DNA of 18,393 nt from Baffinella frigidus (lineage: Eukaryota > Cryptophyceae > Cryptomonadales > Baffinellaceae), in assembly GCA_026770585.1 (NCBI GenBank), contig MU646566.1, positions 479,599 through 497,991 of the forward strand, given 5' to 3'. The notes beneath the pieces were generated by a model. That model did not search any database, was not told the origin of the DNA, and saw only the letters and a program-made list of their open reading frames with translations. This document shows, piece by piece, positions 16,964-18,190 of this stretch (positions are counted from its first letter, which is position 1; each line of letters starts with the position of its first letter). The position numbers and the translations under genes were made by a program.

Positions 16964-17702
16964 GGAGGTTGGATGGGGTGGTGGCAGGACCTCTCTCTCT
17001 CTCTCTCTCTCTCCCTCTCTCTCTCCCTCTCTCTCTCCCTCTCTCTCTCCCTCTCTCTCTCTCTCTGACGGAGGTTGGATGGGGTGGTGGCAGGACCTGG
17101 AGGCTGAGCCGCATATCAAATCAAACAGTGGACCAACTTCATAGGCTAACGGCCTGAAAATGGGGTAGTTAGGCATACGGCATTGCCTAGGACCTCCTAC
17201 CGTAGGCCGAGGGATCCTAGGACCAAAAAGTCTCGGCCTACGGTAGGAGGTCCTAGGCAATGCCGTAGGCCTAACTACCCCATTTTCAGGCCGTTGCCCT
17301 ATTAAACTTCACTGCCAGCGAGAAAATTTCGCAGAGGACGTGAAGACCCTTTTAAAACATTGTTGTCGCTGTCGTAGCGACTACAATGTGTCTGAGACAC
17401 ATTATAGTGTCTTCACGTCCTCTGCGACAATTTGTCGCTGACAGTGACCTTGAGAATGACACGTTGCATCACCTTGAGAATCACCAGCGTGTCATCAACT
17501 GGGTGGGGTGCTTCACCGTGCTGGGTGTGCTGCTTATGTTGCTGCTGTGGCTGGGTGGGGTAGCGGCAGGCACCCACAACACACTGGCTGGGTGGGGTGG
17601 CGGCAGGACCTAGCGGCATTGCTGCTCACTCTACTGCCGGGCCTGAAGCACACGTCTGCTACGAGTGTGCAGATGGCAGAGAGGCATGTGCATGGACGAT
17701 AA
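2481..17702 (+). CDS. NCA2: NCA2/DGS1-family gene, many small exons (gene-level entry)
   Basis: Nine short exons (2481-2572, 5732-5788, 6274-6349, 7010-7092, 8675-8732, 11612-11712, 12124-12204, 13525-13582, 15031-15074) read in order as one protein of about 216 codons, with every junction in phase (0, 0, 1, 0, 1, 0, 0, 1). The order matches the NCA2 family as I know it: a YW..RRWP-like segment with a hydrophobic stretch, a helical part ending in LKRMV, YEKE, then the hallmark LIQVQ..K, and a second hydrophobic stretch after an MLPA motif. NCA2 in yeast affects expression of the mitochondrial ATP6/ATP8 transcript; Arabidopsis DGS1 is a mitochondrial outer-membrane protein linked to lipid handling. 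Exons cover about 5% of the span; introns are packed with MITEs and repeats. The N-terminus is not found. One or more exons between 15074 and a possible last exon (17607-17702) are unresolved. It could also be a decayed copy, but intact splice sites and phases argue for a working gene. Confidence 0.72.
2716..2884. mobile_element. Family A palindromic element with 18-bp flanking duplication
   Basis: Near-perfect foldback: AATAGGGTGACGGCC / GGTCAGTTACCCTATT ends, CCTACCGTAGGCC / GGCCTACGGTAGG core arms. TAACGTGTGCCCCACCAC occurs at 2698-2715 and again at 2882-2899, directly flanking it. Confidence 0.88.
2905..3062. mobile_element. MITE-like foldback, family J (CTTACCACGCCAG)
   Basis: Ends GCGGGC..GGCTTACCACGCCAG and CTGGCGTGGTAAGACGAGCC are inverted. 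The inside (CATCCACTTTTGACATCTTT, GACTTAAG) matches, in reverse, the element at 5467-5587. Confidence 0.8.
3127..3314. mobile_element. MITE-like foldback (TACTGAACCTC ends)
   Basis: A 30-base inverted repeat: TACTGAACCTCCCTGGCGTG at the left against CACGCCAGCGAGGTTCAGTA at the right, one mismatch in the first 20. No other complete copy is seen in the window. Confidence 0.78.
3315..3347 (+). pseudogene. Echo of exon A 3' end with donor
   Basis: Reads [10 protein letters not shown] then GTGTCT, matching [10 protein letters not shown] and donor of the exon at 2481-2572. It runs at GAGGT into the truncated end of an I-family element (3348-3430), which shares the same GAGGT. Confidence 0.7.
3348..3719. 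other. Truncated I-family element, then no gene seen
   Basis: 3348-3420 matches the reverse of 5630-5702 (TCTTCACGGATGCAGTCCAT..). From 3430 to 3719 I see no exon, foldback or repeat beyond a short TCAGGCTATTT phrase also found at 132-142. Confidence 0.5.
3720..3848. repeat. Degenerate telomere-like tract, GGGTTTGAGGTTGA
   Basis: About ten imperfect TTGAGGGTTTGAGG-type units, the G-rich strand being +, opposite to the C-rich tracts beside exons. Confidence 0.85.
3853..3892. repeat. Short palindrome
   Basis: Arms GTAGCGGGTTATGTGTACC and GGTACACATACCCCGCTAC with one mismatch and a one-base centre. Confidence 0.75.
4066..4216. mobile_element. Family C palindromic element, copy 1
   Basis: Ends AAAAAGCGCCAGCGG and GCTAGCGTTAGCTTTTTG, core GCCTACGGTAGGAACC and CCTACCGTAGGC, asymmetric centre AAACAAAAAGGTCTTTAAAA. 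It is the reverse of 4888-5029. Confidence 0.83.
4248..4351. repeat. Perfect 104-bp palindrome, no spacer
   Basis: Two 52-base arms are exact reverse complements, meeting at CTGCAG (4297-4302). The arm starts GGCTCAAATAGTGCTCTGGA. The right end plus its flank (CACTATTTGAGCCACTTGGG) recurs at 5976-5995 as a remnant. Confidence 0.95.
4616..4652 (+). pseudogene. Echo of exon B start
   Basis: After GGTGCAG, GTGATTTTGGTAGCGCTGGC and GGCAGGTGTCAA match the start of the exon at 5732 with several changes. A second echo lies at 5265-5303. Both are preceded by similar sequence (TGTCT.AGA..ACACGGGTG). 4353-4600 otherwise shows no exon I can support. Confidence 0.62.
4888..5029. mobile_element. Family C palindromic element, copy 2 (inverted)
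   Basis: Reverse-complement match over its whole length to 4066-4216, with small indels. Together the two copies bracket a 670-base segment. Confidence 0.83.
5096..5215. mobile_element. Foldback fragment with AAAAGCTGAGGCCAG hairpin
   Basis: Stem AAAAGCTGAGGCCAG / CTGGCCTCAGCTTTT with a 3-base loop (5106-5138), followed by an arm (GTTAAAAGTCCATTCCCC..TTTAAAATTGAATGACGTG) that matches 14010-14130 in reverse orientation. Both are parts of one repeat family. Confidence 0.7.
5265..5303 (+). pseudogene. Second echo of exon B start
   Basis: GTGGTCGGGGTGGTAGAGCT then GGCGGCAGGCGTC matches the exon at 5732 closely, after a TAG that could act as an acceptor. Confidence 0.65.
5357..5721. mobile_element. 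I-family element with nested J element
   Basis: Ends CCACTTAGCAGCGGCCGAG and GTGGCTGCTAAGTGG are inverted. The complete uninterrupted relative is 10729-10868. Here a J element (5467-5587; ends CCACGCCAG / CTGGCGTGG) is inserted inside. The right end abuts the acceptor of exon B, so the TIR lies ten bases from the splice site. Confidence 0.8.
5732..5788 (+). CDS. NCA2: NCA2-like exon B (hydrophobic segment)
   Basis: Acceptor GGGGGCAG ends at 5731; the exon is 19 codons in phase 0, starting [19 protein letters not shown], and ends at GAG|GTCCAG. Joined to exon A it gives a WP motif followed by a short hydrophobic, probably membrane-associated stretch, as in NCA2 proteins. The donor is weak; an alternative end at 5797 would use CCT|GCAAGT, a strong GC-type donor consensus, adding three codons. 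Two earlier echoes of this exon start, each with its own upstream AG, lie at 4616-4652 and 5265-5303. The exon follows immediately after a foldback element (5357-5721). Confidence 0.52.
5811..5921. repeat. TA microsatellite
   Basis: Mixed ATACAT / TATATG units turning into about 45 bases of pure TA, inside the intron after exon B. Confidence 0.95.
6036..6203 (+). pseudogene. Two echoes of exon C start
   Basis: 6036-6064 (TCGTTGGCATCTAACAATGA..) and 6165-6203 (TTTGCAG then CTGGCAGTGACGTTGACGTC) are copies of the acceptor and first bases of the exon at 6274. Between them is a small TGACGCTAC..GTAGCGTCA hairpin (6128-6151). Confidence 0.6.
6274..6349 (+). CDS. NCA2: NCA2-like exon C (helical segment)
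   Basis: Acceptor GGTGGCAG ends at 6273. The exon is 25 codons plus one base (phase 1 end) and ends AAAG|GCAACC, a GC-type donor. It begins [20 protein letters not shown] and ends RENLK. The leftover G joins the GT of the exon at 7010 to form GGT (Gly), giving RENLK-G-PLE, which resembles the helical stretch of NCA2 that precedes the conserved PL/EPL region. Echoes of its 5' end lie at 6036-6064 and 6165-6203; the second has its own TTTGCAG acceptor. Confidence 0.52.
6404..6547. mobile_element. Family B palindromic element, right end truncated
   Basis: Left end CCACACACCGGCCTTCGAAG, core GACCTAGGACCCTACGGTAG and GTTCCTACGGATAAGGTAAC; the right arm stops at GAAAATCCC. The next 60 bases (6548-6610) have an open GC-rich frame ([11 protein letters not shown]) that I cannot place in the gene. 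Confidence 0.75.
6603..6692. repeat. Fragment shared in reverse with 15090-15180
   Basis: GGGCCCTAA..TTAGGGCCC stem, then CCAACTCCTATGAACAAATAG and GGATCC; the same order reversed is found at 15085-15170. Probably remnants of one element family. Confidence 0.55.
6714..6775 (+). pseudogene. First copy of exon D start
   Basis: GCAG followed by the first 59 bases of the exon at 7010, with about five substitutions; it ends abruptly in CCCGAAA-type repeats at 6776. Confidence 0.75.
6776..7006. mobile_element. TIR element bordered on both sides by CCCGAAA repeats
   Basis: 6776-6813 and 6969-7006 are ACCCGAAACCCGAAACCCG tracts. Between them, 6815-6968 has ~30-base inverted ends (CCTTGGTCGGATAGCGAGGG against CCCTCACTATCCGAGCAAGG). 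The entire block sits between two copies of the exon D start. Confidence 0.82.
7010..7092 (+). CDS. NCA2: NCA2-like exon D (PLE..GT.LF segment)
   Basis: Acceptor CGCAG ends at 7009. The exon is two bases plus 27 codons, ending CAG|GCATCC, a GC-type donor, in phase 0. It reads [16 protein letters not shown] then [11 protein letters not shown]. An upstream copy (6717-6775) has the same acceptor and its first 59 bases, reading [10 protein letters not shown], but breaks off into a telomere-like tract. Downstream partial copies of its 3' half lie near 7156-7195 and 7303-7347, ending CAG|GTAACG and GAG|GCAACG. An inverted copy lies at 11265-11432. Either 5' copy could be the one used, but only this one runs to a donor. 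Confidence 0.58.
7143..7360 (+). repeat. Repeated copies of exon D 3' end and its donor region
   Basis: CCCACGTCGTTTGTCCTCGG..AAGTCAAGGACTC.. recurs at 7159-7195 and 7303-7347, each followed by CAGGTAACG or GAGGCAACG and by CCGAGAAT(C/G)CC. The intervening 7210-7300 block is matched, inverted, within 11265-11432. Confidence 0.75.
7371..7551. mobile_element. Family K foldback remnants (CCACACGGTGG ends)
   Basis: CCACACGGTGGGCTTCGAGG at 7371 and CACACGGTGGACTACGAACC at 7452 are related ends; 7452-7545 matches the reverse of 12440-12537, including TTGGTCACGTA. Two copies appear fused. Confidence 0.65.
7711..7891. mobile_element. MITE, family E, copy 1
   Basis: Ends CACGAGGCTATCCATGCGAA and TTCGCATGGATAGCCTCGAG; central hairpin TGATCACGTTTCCGTACGGA. 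Copies at 10285-10470 (inverted inside) and 15244-15410. Confidence 0.88.
7910..8066. mobile_element. Family B palindromic element, minus orientation
   Basis: Ends CCACGCAGCGGGCTGCGG and TTCGAAGTCCGCTGGGTGG; inside are GTTCCCGTTAACTTATCCGT and the shared TAGGACCT core, reversed. Confidence 0.82.
8120..8232. mobile_element. Small foldback (TAGACGGGAAGGGGGTCAAT ends)
   Basis: Left end TAGACGGGAAGGGGGTCAAT against right ATTGACCCCCATCACGTCTA, then GCAAAAGT / ACTTTTG inside. 113 bases; single copy here. Confidence 0.8.
8241..8579 (+). repeat. Echoes of exon E acceptor and a duplicated 32-base phrase
   Basis: CACTCACCGGCAGATTTGGA (8241) and CACCGGCAGATTTTGAAGCG (8541, running to 8579) copy the acceptor and start of the exon at 8675. 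GTTTATCTTCTGGGTGGGAC and the next 12 bases occur at 8278 and 8472. Confidence 0.72.
8628..8667. repeat. CCCTAAA telomere-like tract before exon E
   Basis: CCTAACCCCTAAACCCTCAA-type units end in CCCTAAACCGGCAG, so the tract runs straight into the exon E acceptor. A second tract in the opposite, G-rich sense (GGTTCAGGGTTTAGGG, 8738-8775) follows the exon's donor. Confidence 0.85.
8675..8732 (+). CDS. NCA2: NCA2-like exon E (ILKRMV segment)
   Basis: Acceptor CCGGCAG ends at 8674. The exon is 19 codons plus one base: [19 protein letters not shown] and then G, followed by donor GAG|GTGCGG. The LKRMV..F pattern matches the conserved 'LeRMv.dF' stretch I recall from NCA2 proteins. The leftover G pairs with AC of the exon at 11612 to make GAC (Asp). 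A copy of its first 30 bases with the same CCGGCAG acceptor lies at 8542-8579, and a shorter one at 8246-8260. A CCCTAAA-type tract (8628-8667) sits right before the used acceptor. Confidence 0.65.
8872..9037. mobile_element. Family D foldback, copy 1
   Basis: GGGCAAATCGACGATTTTCG and CGAAAATCGTCGATTTGCCC form long arms around a GAAGTCG..CGACTTC centre. It matches 10500-10679 in reverse. Confidence 0.85.
9056..9150. mobile_element. Family B palindromic element, partial
   Basis: GGGTTTCGAATAGCCCCTAA through AAGGTAACGG; both terminal arms are missing. Confidence 0.75.
9246..9406. mobile_element. Family B palindromic element, full copy
   Basis: CCACTCAGCGGGCTACGAAG against CTTCGAAGCCCGCTGTGTGG; the clearest complete copy, 161 bases. 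Confidence 0.85.
9575..9722. repeat. CCCTACA heptamer array
   Basis: About fifteen copies of CCCTACA, the last ten nearly perfect. The same heptamer forms the tract inside the broken exon G copy (12580-12650). Confidence 0.95.
9732..9846. mobile_element. G-family foldback (CTAGCTCTG ends), copy 3
   Basis: Ends CTAGCTCTGTCTGAGTAAAA and CCTGGCAGAGCTC; internal TTAGTTGCCCTT and GATTC/GGTTCTGCTCTAAATATGTT shared with 15808-15930. Confidence 0.72.
9951..10057. mobile_element. Family B palindromic element, minus orientation, partial
   Basis: CGTTACCTTATCCGTAGGAA through CCCTTCGAAGTCCGCTG; the left arm is missing. Confidence 0.78.
10132..10232. mobile_element. Small foldback (CGATTTTGGTGTATCTT arms)
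   Basis: CGATTTTGGTGTATCTTGGG and AAGATACACCAAAATCG are inverted, with GGGGCT / AGCCCC inside. Confidence 0.78.
10285..10470. mobile_element. MITE, family E, copy 2
   Basis: Same ends as 7711-7891 (CACGAGGCTATCTATGCGAA / TTCGCATGGATAGCCTCGG), interior inverted relative to that copy (TTATTGGATTATTGCCCAGG). Confidence 0.86.
10500..10679. mobile_element. Family D foldback, copy 2
   Basis: Same arms as 8872-9037 in the opposite sense, with outer ends CCACCAACCCTCAAGGCTTG and CGAGCCGTGAGGGTTGGTGG. Confidence 0.86.
10729..10868. mobile_element. I-family element, uninterrupted
   Basis: CCACTTAGCAGCCACCGAGG against CCTCGGCCGCTGCTAAGTGG, 140 bases. The relative at 5357-5721 carries the nested J insertion. 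Confidence 0.82.
10884..11098. mobile_element. MITE, family F, copy 1
   Basis: Ends GCCCACTCGAGGCT and AGCCTCGAGTGGGC; inside GTGTAGTAATTTTCACACAA and a TTGGTCACGTATCTG..AGATACGCGACCAA hairpin. Copy 2 is at 15426-15635. Confidence 0.88.
11128..11266. mobile_element. Family B palindromic element, right end truncated
   Basis: CCACACAGCGGACTTCGAAG to GGTGGCCCGATTTGGGCCGA; it stops at GAAAATGACG where the inverted exon D block begins. Confidence 0.8.
11265..11432 (-). pseudogene. Inverted copy of exon D 3' end and following intron
   Basis: On the minus strand this reads CCCACGTCGTTTGTCCTCGG, AAATCAAGTCAAGG, then CACGCAG followed by GCAACGCCC, i.e. the exon's end with a GC donor, then intron sequence matching 7210-7310. 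It lies 4 kb downstream, in the intron before exon F. Confidence 0.78.
11612..11712 (+). CDS. NCA2: NCA2-like exon F (YEKE..LIQ core)
   Basis: Acceptor GGTGGCAG ends at 11611. The exon is two bases plus 33 codons and ends CTCATCCAG|GTGATG, a good canonical donor, in phase 0. It reads [18 protein letters not shown], then [13 protein letters not shown]. The 'YEKE...P...L.G...RA.LIQ' pattern is the best-conserved part of the NCA2 family. The family motif continues 'VQKLK', which is found at the start of the next exon. In-frame TGA at 11581 upstream confirms that the reading frame needs the splice acceptor. The exon's last bases are repeated three times in the following intron. Confidence 0.8.
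11713..12005 (+). repeat. Intron minisatellite that repeats the exon F donor
   Basis: Four units of about 60-95 bases made of CACACCCTTTCGCGGACGTG-like subunits. Units two to four begin GGCCTCATACAGGTCAC or GGCCTCATCCAGGTCAC (CAG ending at 11774, 11870, 11942), near-copies of the exon's last bases plus GT. Open frames through it are by-products of the repeat. Confidence 0.85.
12124..12204 (+). CDS. NCA2: NCA2-like exon G (VQEMK segment)
   Basis: Acceptor GTGGGCAG ends at 12123. The exon is 27 codons in phase 0: it starts [19 protein letters not shown] and ends ETQQLNLQ. Joined to the preceding exon it restores LIQ-VQ..K, the NCA2 hallmark, followed by the family's acidic/hydrophobic helix. 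The inferred donor CAG|GCTCCG is a GC type and weak; it is supported because the next exon (IVAMLPA) follows in phase and in family order. A second copy (12546-12581 and 12654-12684) is split by a CCCTACA tract; its corresponding end is CAG|GCCCTG. Confidence 0.78.
12211..12375. repeat. CCCTAAACCCTACACCCTGAACAC tandem tract
   Basis: Four units of CTAAACCCTAAACCCTACAC plus CCTGAACAC-type tails, then an ACAAAACACAAAACAC run. It follows the exon G donor directly. Confidence 0.9.
12401..12537. mobile_element. MITE-like foldback, family K
   Basis: CCACTCAGTGGGCTACGAGG against CGTAGTCCACCGTGTGG; internal GTTACGTGACCAATTTTCAT. Confidence 0.8.
12541..12702 (+). pseudogene. Broken second copy of exon G, split by CCCTACA repeats
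   Basis: Bases 12546-12581 repeat the FETEMATV part of the exon at 12124-12204, and 12654-12684 repeat [10 protein letters not shown]. Between them lie about 70 bases of CCCTACA heptamers. The nine bases TCGAGACCC occur on both sides of the tract, as in a target-site duplication; ten bases present in the intact exon just before this point are missing. The left edge abuts a foldback element ending at 12537. Read through, the tract would change the protein, so this copy is probably intronic debris. Confidence 0.7.
12719..12841. mobile_element. MITE-like foldback, family H
   Basis: CCGGGAACAATTATTTTTCT against AGAAAAATACCTGTTCCCGG; inside GAAATTACTGCACAACGGGT and TGTGTAGCAATTTTCATTGC around CACGTG. 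Confidence 0.88.
12849..12963 (+). repeat. CCCCGTGCCACTTGAAT tandem repeat
   Basis: Five diverged units of about 18-25 bases (CCCCGTGCCACCTCAATCC, CCCCGTGCCACTTGAATCC..). A GTGCGGAGAAG / CTTCTCCGCAC hairpin follows at 12962-12990. Confidence 0.78.
12994..13161. mobile_element. Family A palindromic element
   Basis: ATAGGGTAACGTCCTGGAAA / CGGTTTTCAGTCCGTTAGAC arms around GCCTACGGTATTGCCTACGG and its reverse. Confidence 0.82.
13453..13538 (+). repeat. Exact 17-bp duplication around a CCCCAAA tract
   Basis: CAGATCGTGGCGATGCT at 13453-13469 and 13522-13538. The 52 bases between are CCCCAAACCCCAATCCCC-type repeats ending CCCTAAAACGCCT. The duplication covers the acceptor AG and first bases of exon H. 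Confidence 0.93.
13525..13582 (+). CDS. NCA2: NCA2-like exon H (MLPA hydrophobic segment)
   Basis: Acceptor GCCTCAG ends at 13524. The exon is 19 codons plus one base: [19 protein letters not shown] then G, followed by donor CAG|GTAAAT. NCA2 proteins have an 'L.A.PA' motif leading into a membrane segment directly after the helix of the preceding exon, and this fits both sequence and position. The first 14 bases plus the acceptor AG and one base are exactly duplicated at 13453-13469, with a CCCCAAA-type tract between the copies. A copy of its last bases with donor lies at 14459-14477. Confidence 0.68.
13591..13764. mobile_element. Foldback with ~61-bp arms
   Basis: ATAGTGACGCAACCCAGGGT.. and ..ACCCTGGGTTGCGTCACTAT are inverted along about 61 bases with one indel. 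It begins eight bases after the exon H donor. Confidence 0.92.
13772..13857. mobile_element. Family A palindromic element, left half
   Basis: CATAGACTAACGTCCTGAAA, GCCTACGGTATTGCCTACCG, then it stops at GTCCTACGAAA; the right arm is absent. Confidence 0.75.
14010..14130. repeat. Repeat shared in reverse with 5096-5215
   Basis: GATTCAATTTTAAAGGGTTT..ACTTTCACCTGAATCCTAAG..TGGACTTTTAAAATGAAAAAG and a weak GGCTCTGG hairpin. Confidence 0.7.
14141..14379. mobile_element. MITE with ~45-bp TIRs and TA ends
   Basis: TATTGTAGATTTCGGGTCAG and its partner TAGCCCGAAATCTACAATA, continuing to GGTCGGGAGG / CCTCCCGACC. TA at both ends fits a TA target duplication as in Tc1/mariner-type elements. 239 bases, no coding capacity. 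Confidence 0.87.
14493..14555. mobile_element. Family B core fragment
   Basis: GACCCTACGGTAGGCAATAC through CGGTCCTACGGATAT only. Just upstream, 14459-14477 (TTCTCCTTGGCGGGTGACC) resembles the end and donor of exon H. Confidence 0.6.
14563..14718. mobile_element. Family A palindromic element
   Basis: CATAGGCTAACGGACCAAAA against TTTTGGTCCGTTACCCTATT; flanked by AACTTT on both sides (14557-14562 and 14719-14724 approximately). Confidence 0.83.
14781..14942. mobile_element. Family B palindromic element
   Basis: CCAGACTGCGGCCTTTGAAG to CCTCGTAGCCCGCTGTGTGG, full length. Confidence 0.82.
14968..15021 (+). repeat. TTCGTAACGG tandem repeat
   Basis: Four copies of ATTCGTAACGGCG-like units of 13-15 bases, ending ten bases before the acceptor of exon I. 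Confidence 0.82.
15031..15074 (+). CDS. NCA2: NCA2-like exon I (post-membrane basic segment)
   Basis: Acceptor TTGGGGGCAG ends at 15030. The exon is two bases plus 14 codons, [14 protein letters not shown], and ends CAG|GTATTT in phase 0. The G left over from the exon at 13525-13582 plus GT makes GGT (Gly). A short hydrophobic/basic segment right after the membrane stretch is typical of NCA2 proteins. It is small, so it rests mainly on phase agreement and good splice sites. A GTAACGG.. tandem repeat (14968-15021) lies just upstream. Confidence 0.48.
15244..15410. mobile_element. MITE, family E, copy 3
   Basis: CACGAGGCTATCCATGCGAA / TGCATGGATAGCCTCG ends; inside GTTTGTGTAGTAATTTTCAT and a GTGGCGCC..GGCGCCAC hairpin. 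Confidence 0.87.
15426..15635. mobile_element. MITE, family F, copy 2
   Basis: Same ends and interior as 10884-11098, direct orientation; central hairpin GTACCTGCGGGAATTCCCGC differs in a compensated way, keeping the stem. Confidence 0.9.
15651..15802. mobile_element. G-family foldback, copy 1, AGATC target duplication
   Basis: CTAGCTCTGTCCCA / TGGGACAGAGCTAG ends and GCTCGCCATTATTTCGCC / GGCGAAATAATGGCGAGC arms. AGATC at 15646-15650 and 15803-15807. Confidence 0.9.
15808..15930. mobile_element. G-family foldback, copy 2, adjoining copy 1
   Basis: CTTACTCTGCCTGATCAAAA against TTTTACTCAGGCAGAGCTAG. AGATC follows at 15931-15935, so the same five bases separate and flank both elements. Confidence 0.83.
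15989..16046. repeat. Two identical small palindromes in tandem
   Basis: GAAAGTGGTCAA-CT-TTGACCACTTTC at 15989-16014 and again at 16021-16046. A CTT trinucleotide run lies at 15945-15968. Confidence 0.93.
16085..16250. mobile_element. MITE-like foldback (AAAGCCCCAGGGGAAGT ends)
   Basis: AAAGCCCCAGGGGAAGTTTC against GAGACTTCCCCTGTGGCTTT; an internal perfect AAGTAGCGGAAGC / GCTTCCGCTACTT hairpin near the left end. Confidence 0.83.
16271..16391. mobile_element. Family B palindromic element with 10-bp flanking duplication
   Basis: Core CACTTAAGCGATAAGACC, GACCCTACGGTAGGCAACCC and GGTGGCCCGATTTGGGCCGA. CGGATCCGAG flanks it at 16261-16270 and 16392-16401. Terminal arms are eroded. Confidence 0.8.
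16427..16625 (+). repeat. Direct repeat of a hairpin unit
   Basis: GCGTCAGGTCCCTC.CCGATG CGTGAAACGAATTCACATCG occurs at 16427-16484 and 16570-16624. Each forms a CTCCGATG..CATCGGAG stem. The spacer contains two CCC(C)TGCGGGGGGCTT phrases. Confidence 0.85.
16678..16811. mobile_element. MITE-like foldback (CATATG ends)
   Basis: CATATGCAAAACTTTTAATT against ATTATAAGTGTTTCATATG; inside ATGAAATTTACTACACAG and CGTGTAGTAAATTTGATTG. Confidence 0.82.
16845..17100 (+). repeat. CT satellite with splice-acceptor-bearing spacer
   Basis: Three blocks of CTCTCT separated by GACGGAGGTTGGATGGGGTG and GTGGCAGGACCT. The start CTCCACTTTCTCACGAGTCTGG at 16846 recurs at 18322, so the array is part of a unit of about 1.5 kb. 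Confidence 0.93.
17146..17307. mobile_element. Family A palindromic element
   Basis: AGGCTAACGGCCTGAAAATG against CATTTTCAGGCCGTTGCCCT; almost the same sequence as 1-105 and 2716-2884. AACTTCA on both sides (17138-17144, 17305-17311). Confidence 0.88.
17310..17446. mobile_element. Foldback (CACTGCCAGCGA ends)
   Basis: CGCAGAGGACGTGAAGAC / GTCTTCACGTCCTCTGCG arms, with outer CACTG and CAGTG and a TGTCGCTG..CAACA inner stem. Directly adjoins the family A copy. Confidence 0.86.
17449..17563 (+). CDS. Possible C-terminal exon piece (uncertain boundaries)
   Basis: An open frame reads [18 protein letters not shown] followed by [18 protein letters not shown] 'LGVLL.LLL' pattern could correspond to the G..LL..L..L part of the NCA2 C-terminus, but I cannot find an end whose phase joins cleanly to the next candidate exon. 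It starts directly after a foldback element (17310-17446). It may instead be an unrelated or decayed fragment. Confidence 0.22.
17607..17702 (+). CDS. NCA2: Possible terminal NCA2-like exon
   Basis: Acceptor GGCGGCAG ends at 17606. The exon is 31 codons, starting [15 protein letters not shown] and containing [16 protein letters not shown], then TAA at 17700-17702. 'DL..LL' followed by a segment ending 'ERM/ERH...' resembles the C-terminus of NCA2 proteins as I recall it. Related starts after the same acceptor occur at 17095 (DLEAEPH) and 18182 (DLEAVLHA), so which copy is used is uncertain. The sequence sits inside the CT satellite zone, whose units all carry GGCAG followed by GACCT. Confidence 0.38.
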   Translation, partial: DLAALLLTLLPGLKHTSATSVQMAERHVHGR

Positions 17703-17763
17703 ATTTGCGAGGGTGGGATTCTGAGCAAGGCTGATGAAGATTCCTGTTGTCGGATGTGTTTTA

Positions 17764-18190
17764 CGGTAACGGAGGTTGGTTGGCGAGAGAGAGGGAGAGA
17801 GAGAGGGAGAGAGAGAGGGAGAGAGAGAGGGAAATAGAGAGAGGGATAGAGAGGTCCTGCCGGTGAGACGGTGGCTGTGGGTGGCCTGCTGCACACTGTA
17901 CTGACGCTCGCGCTCTCTCTCTCTATCTCTCTCTCCATCTCTCGCTCTCTCTCCCTCTCTCTCTCTCTCTCCCTCTCCCTCTCTCTCTCCCTCTTTCGCT
18001 CTCCCTCCCTCTCTCCCTCCCTCTCTCCCTCCCTCTCTCCCTCTCTCTCTGTCTCTCTGATGGAGGTTGGATGGGGTGGTGGCAGGACCTCTCTATCCCT
18101 CTCTCTATTTCCCTCTCTATTTCCCTCTCTCTCTCCCTCTCTTTCTCTCTCTGACGGAGGTTGGATGGGGTGGTGGTAGGATCTGGAGGC
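17764..18190. repeat. CT/GA satellite arrays
   Basis: A GA-rich block (17784-17853), then CTCTCT blocks (17912-18058, 18090-18152). Spacers again read GGAGGTTGGATGGGGTGGTG then GCAGGACCT or GTAGGATCT. The CT ORFs on both strands are by-products. Confidence 0.92.

Larger units (their letters stand above)
15075..17448 (+). other. Intron region after exon I; C-terminal exons not found
   Basis: This stretch is a MITE cluster (entries at 15244, 15426, 15651, 15808, 16085, 16274, 16678, 17146, 17310). At least one NCA2 exon should lie between exon I and the C-terminus. I looked for an acceptor followed by an in-phase basic/helical segment and found none I can support; 16640-16680 was the only short open stretch considered. 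Confidence 0.4.

Noticed and set aside
16800-18179. Ser/Leu and Arg/Glu repeat proteins on both strands
   Set aside because: Products of the CT/GA satellite; no conserved frame.
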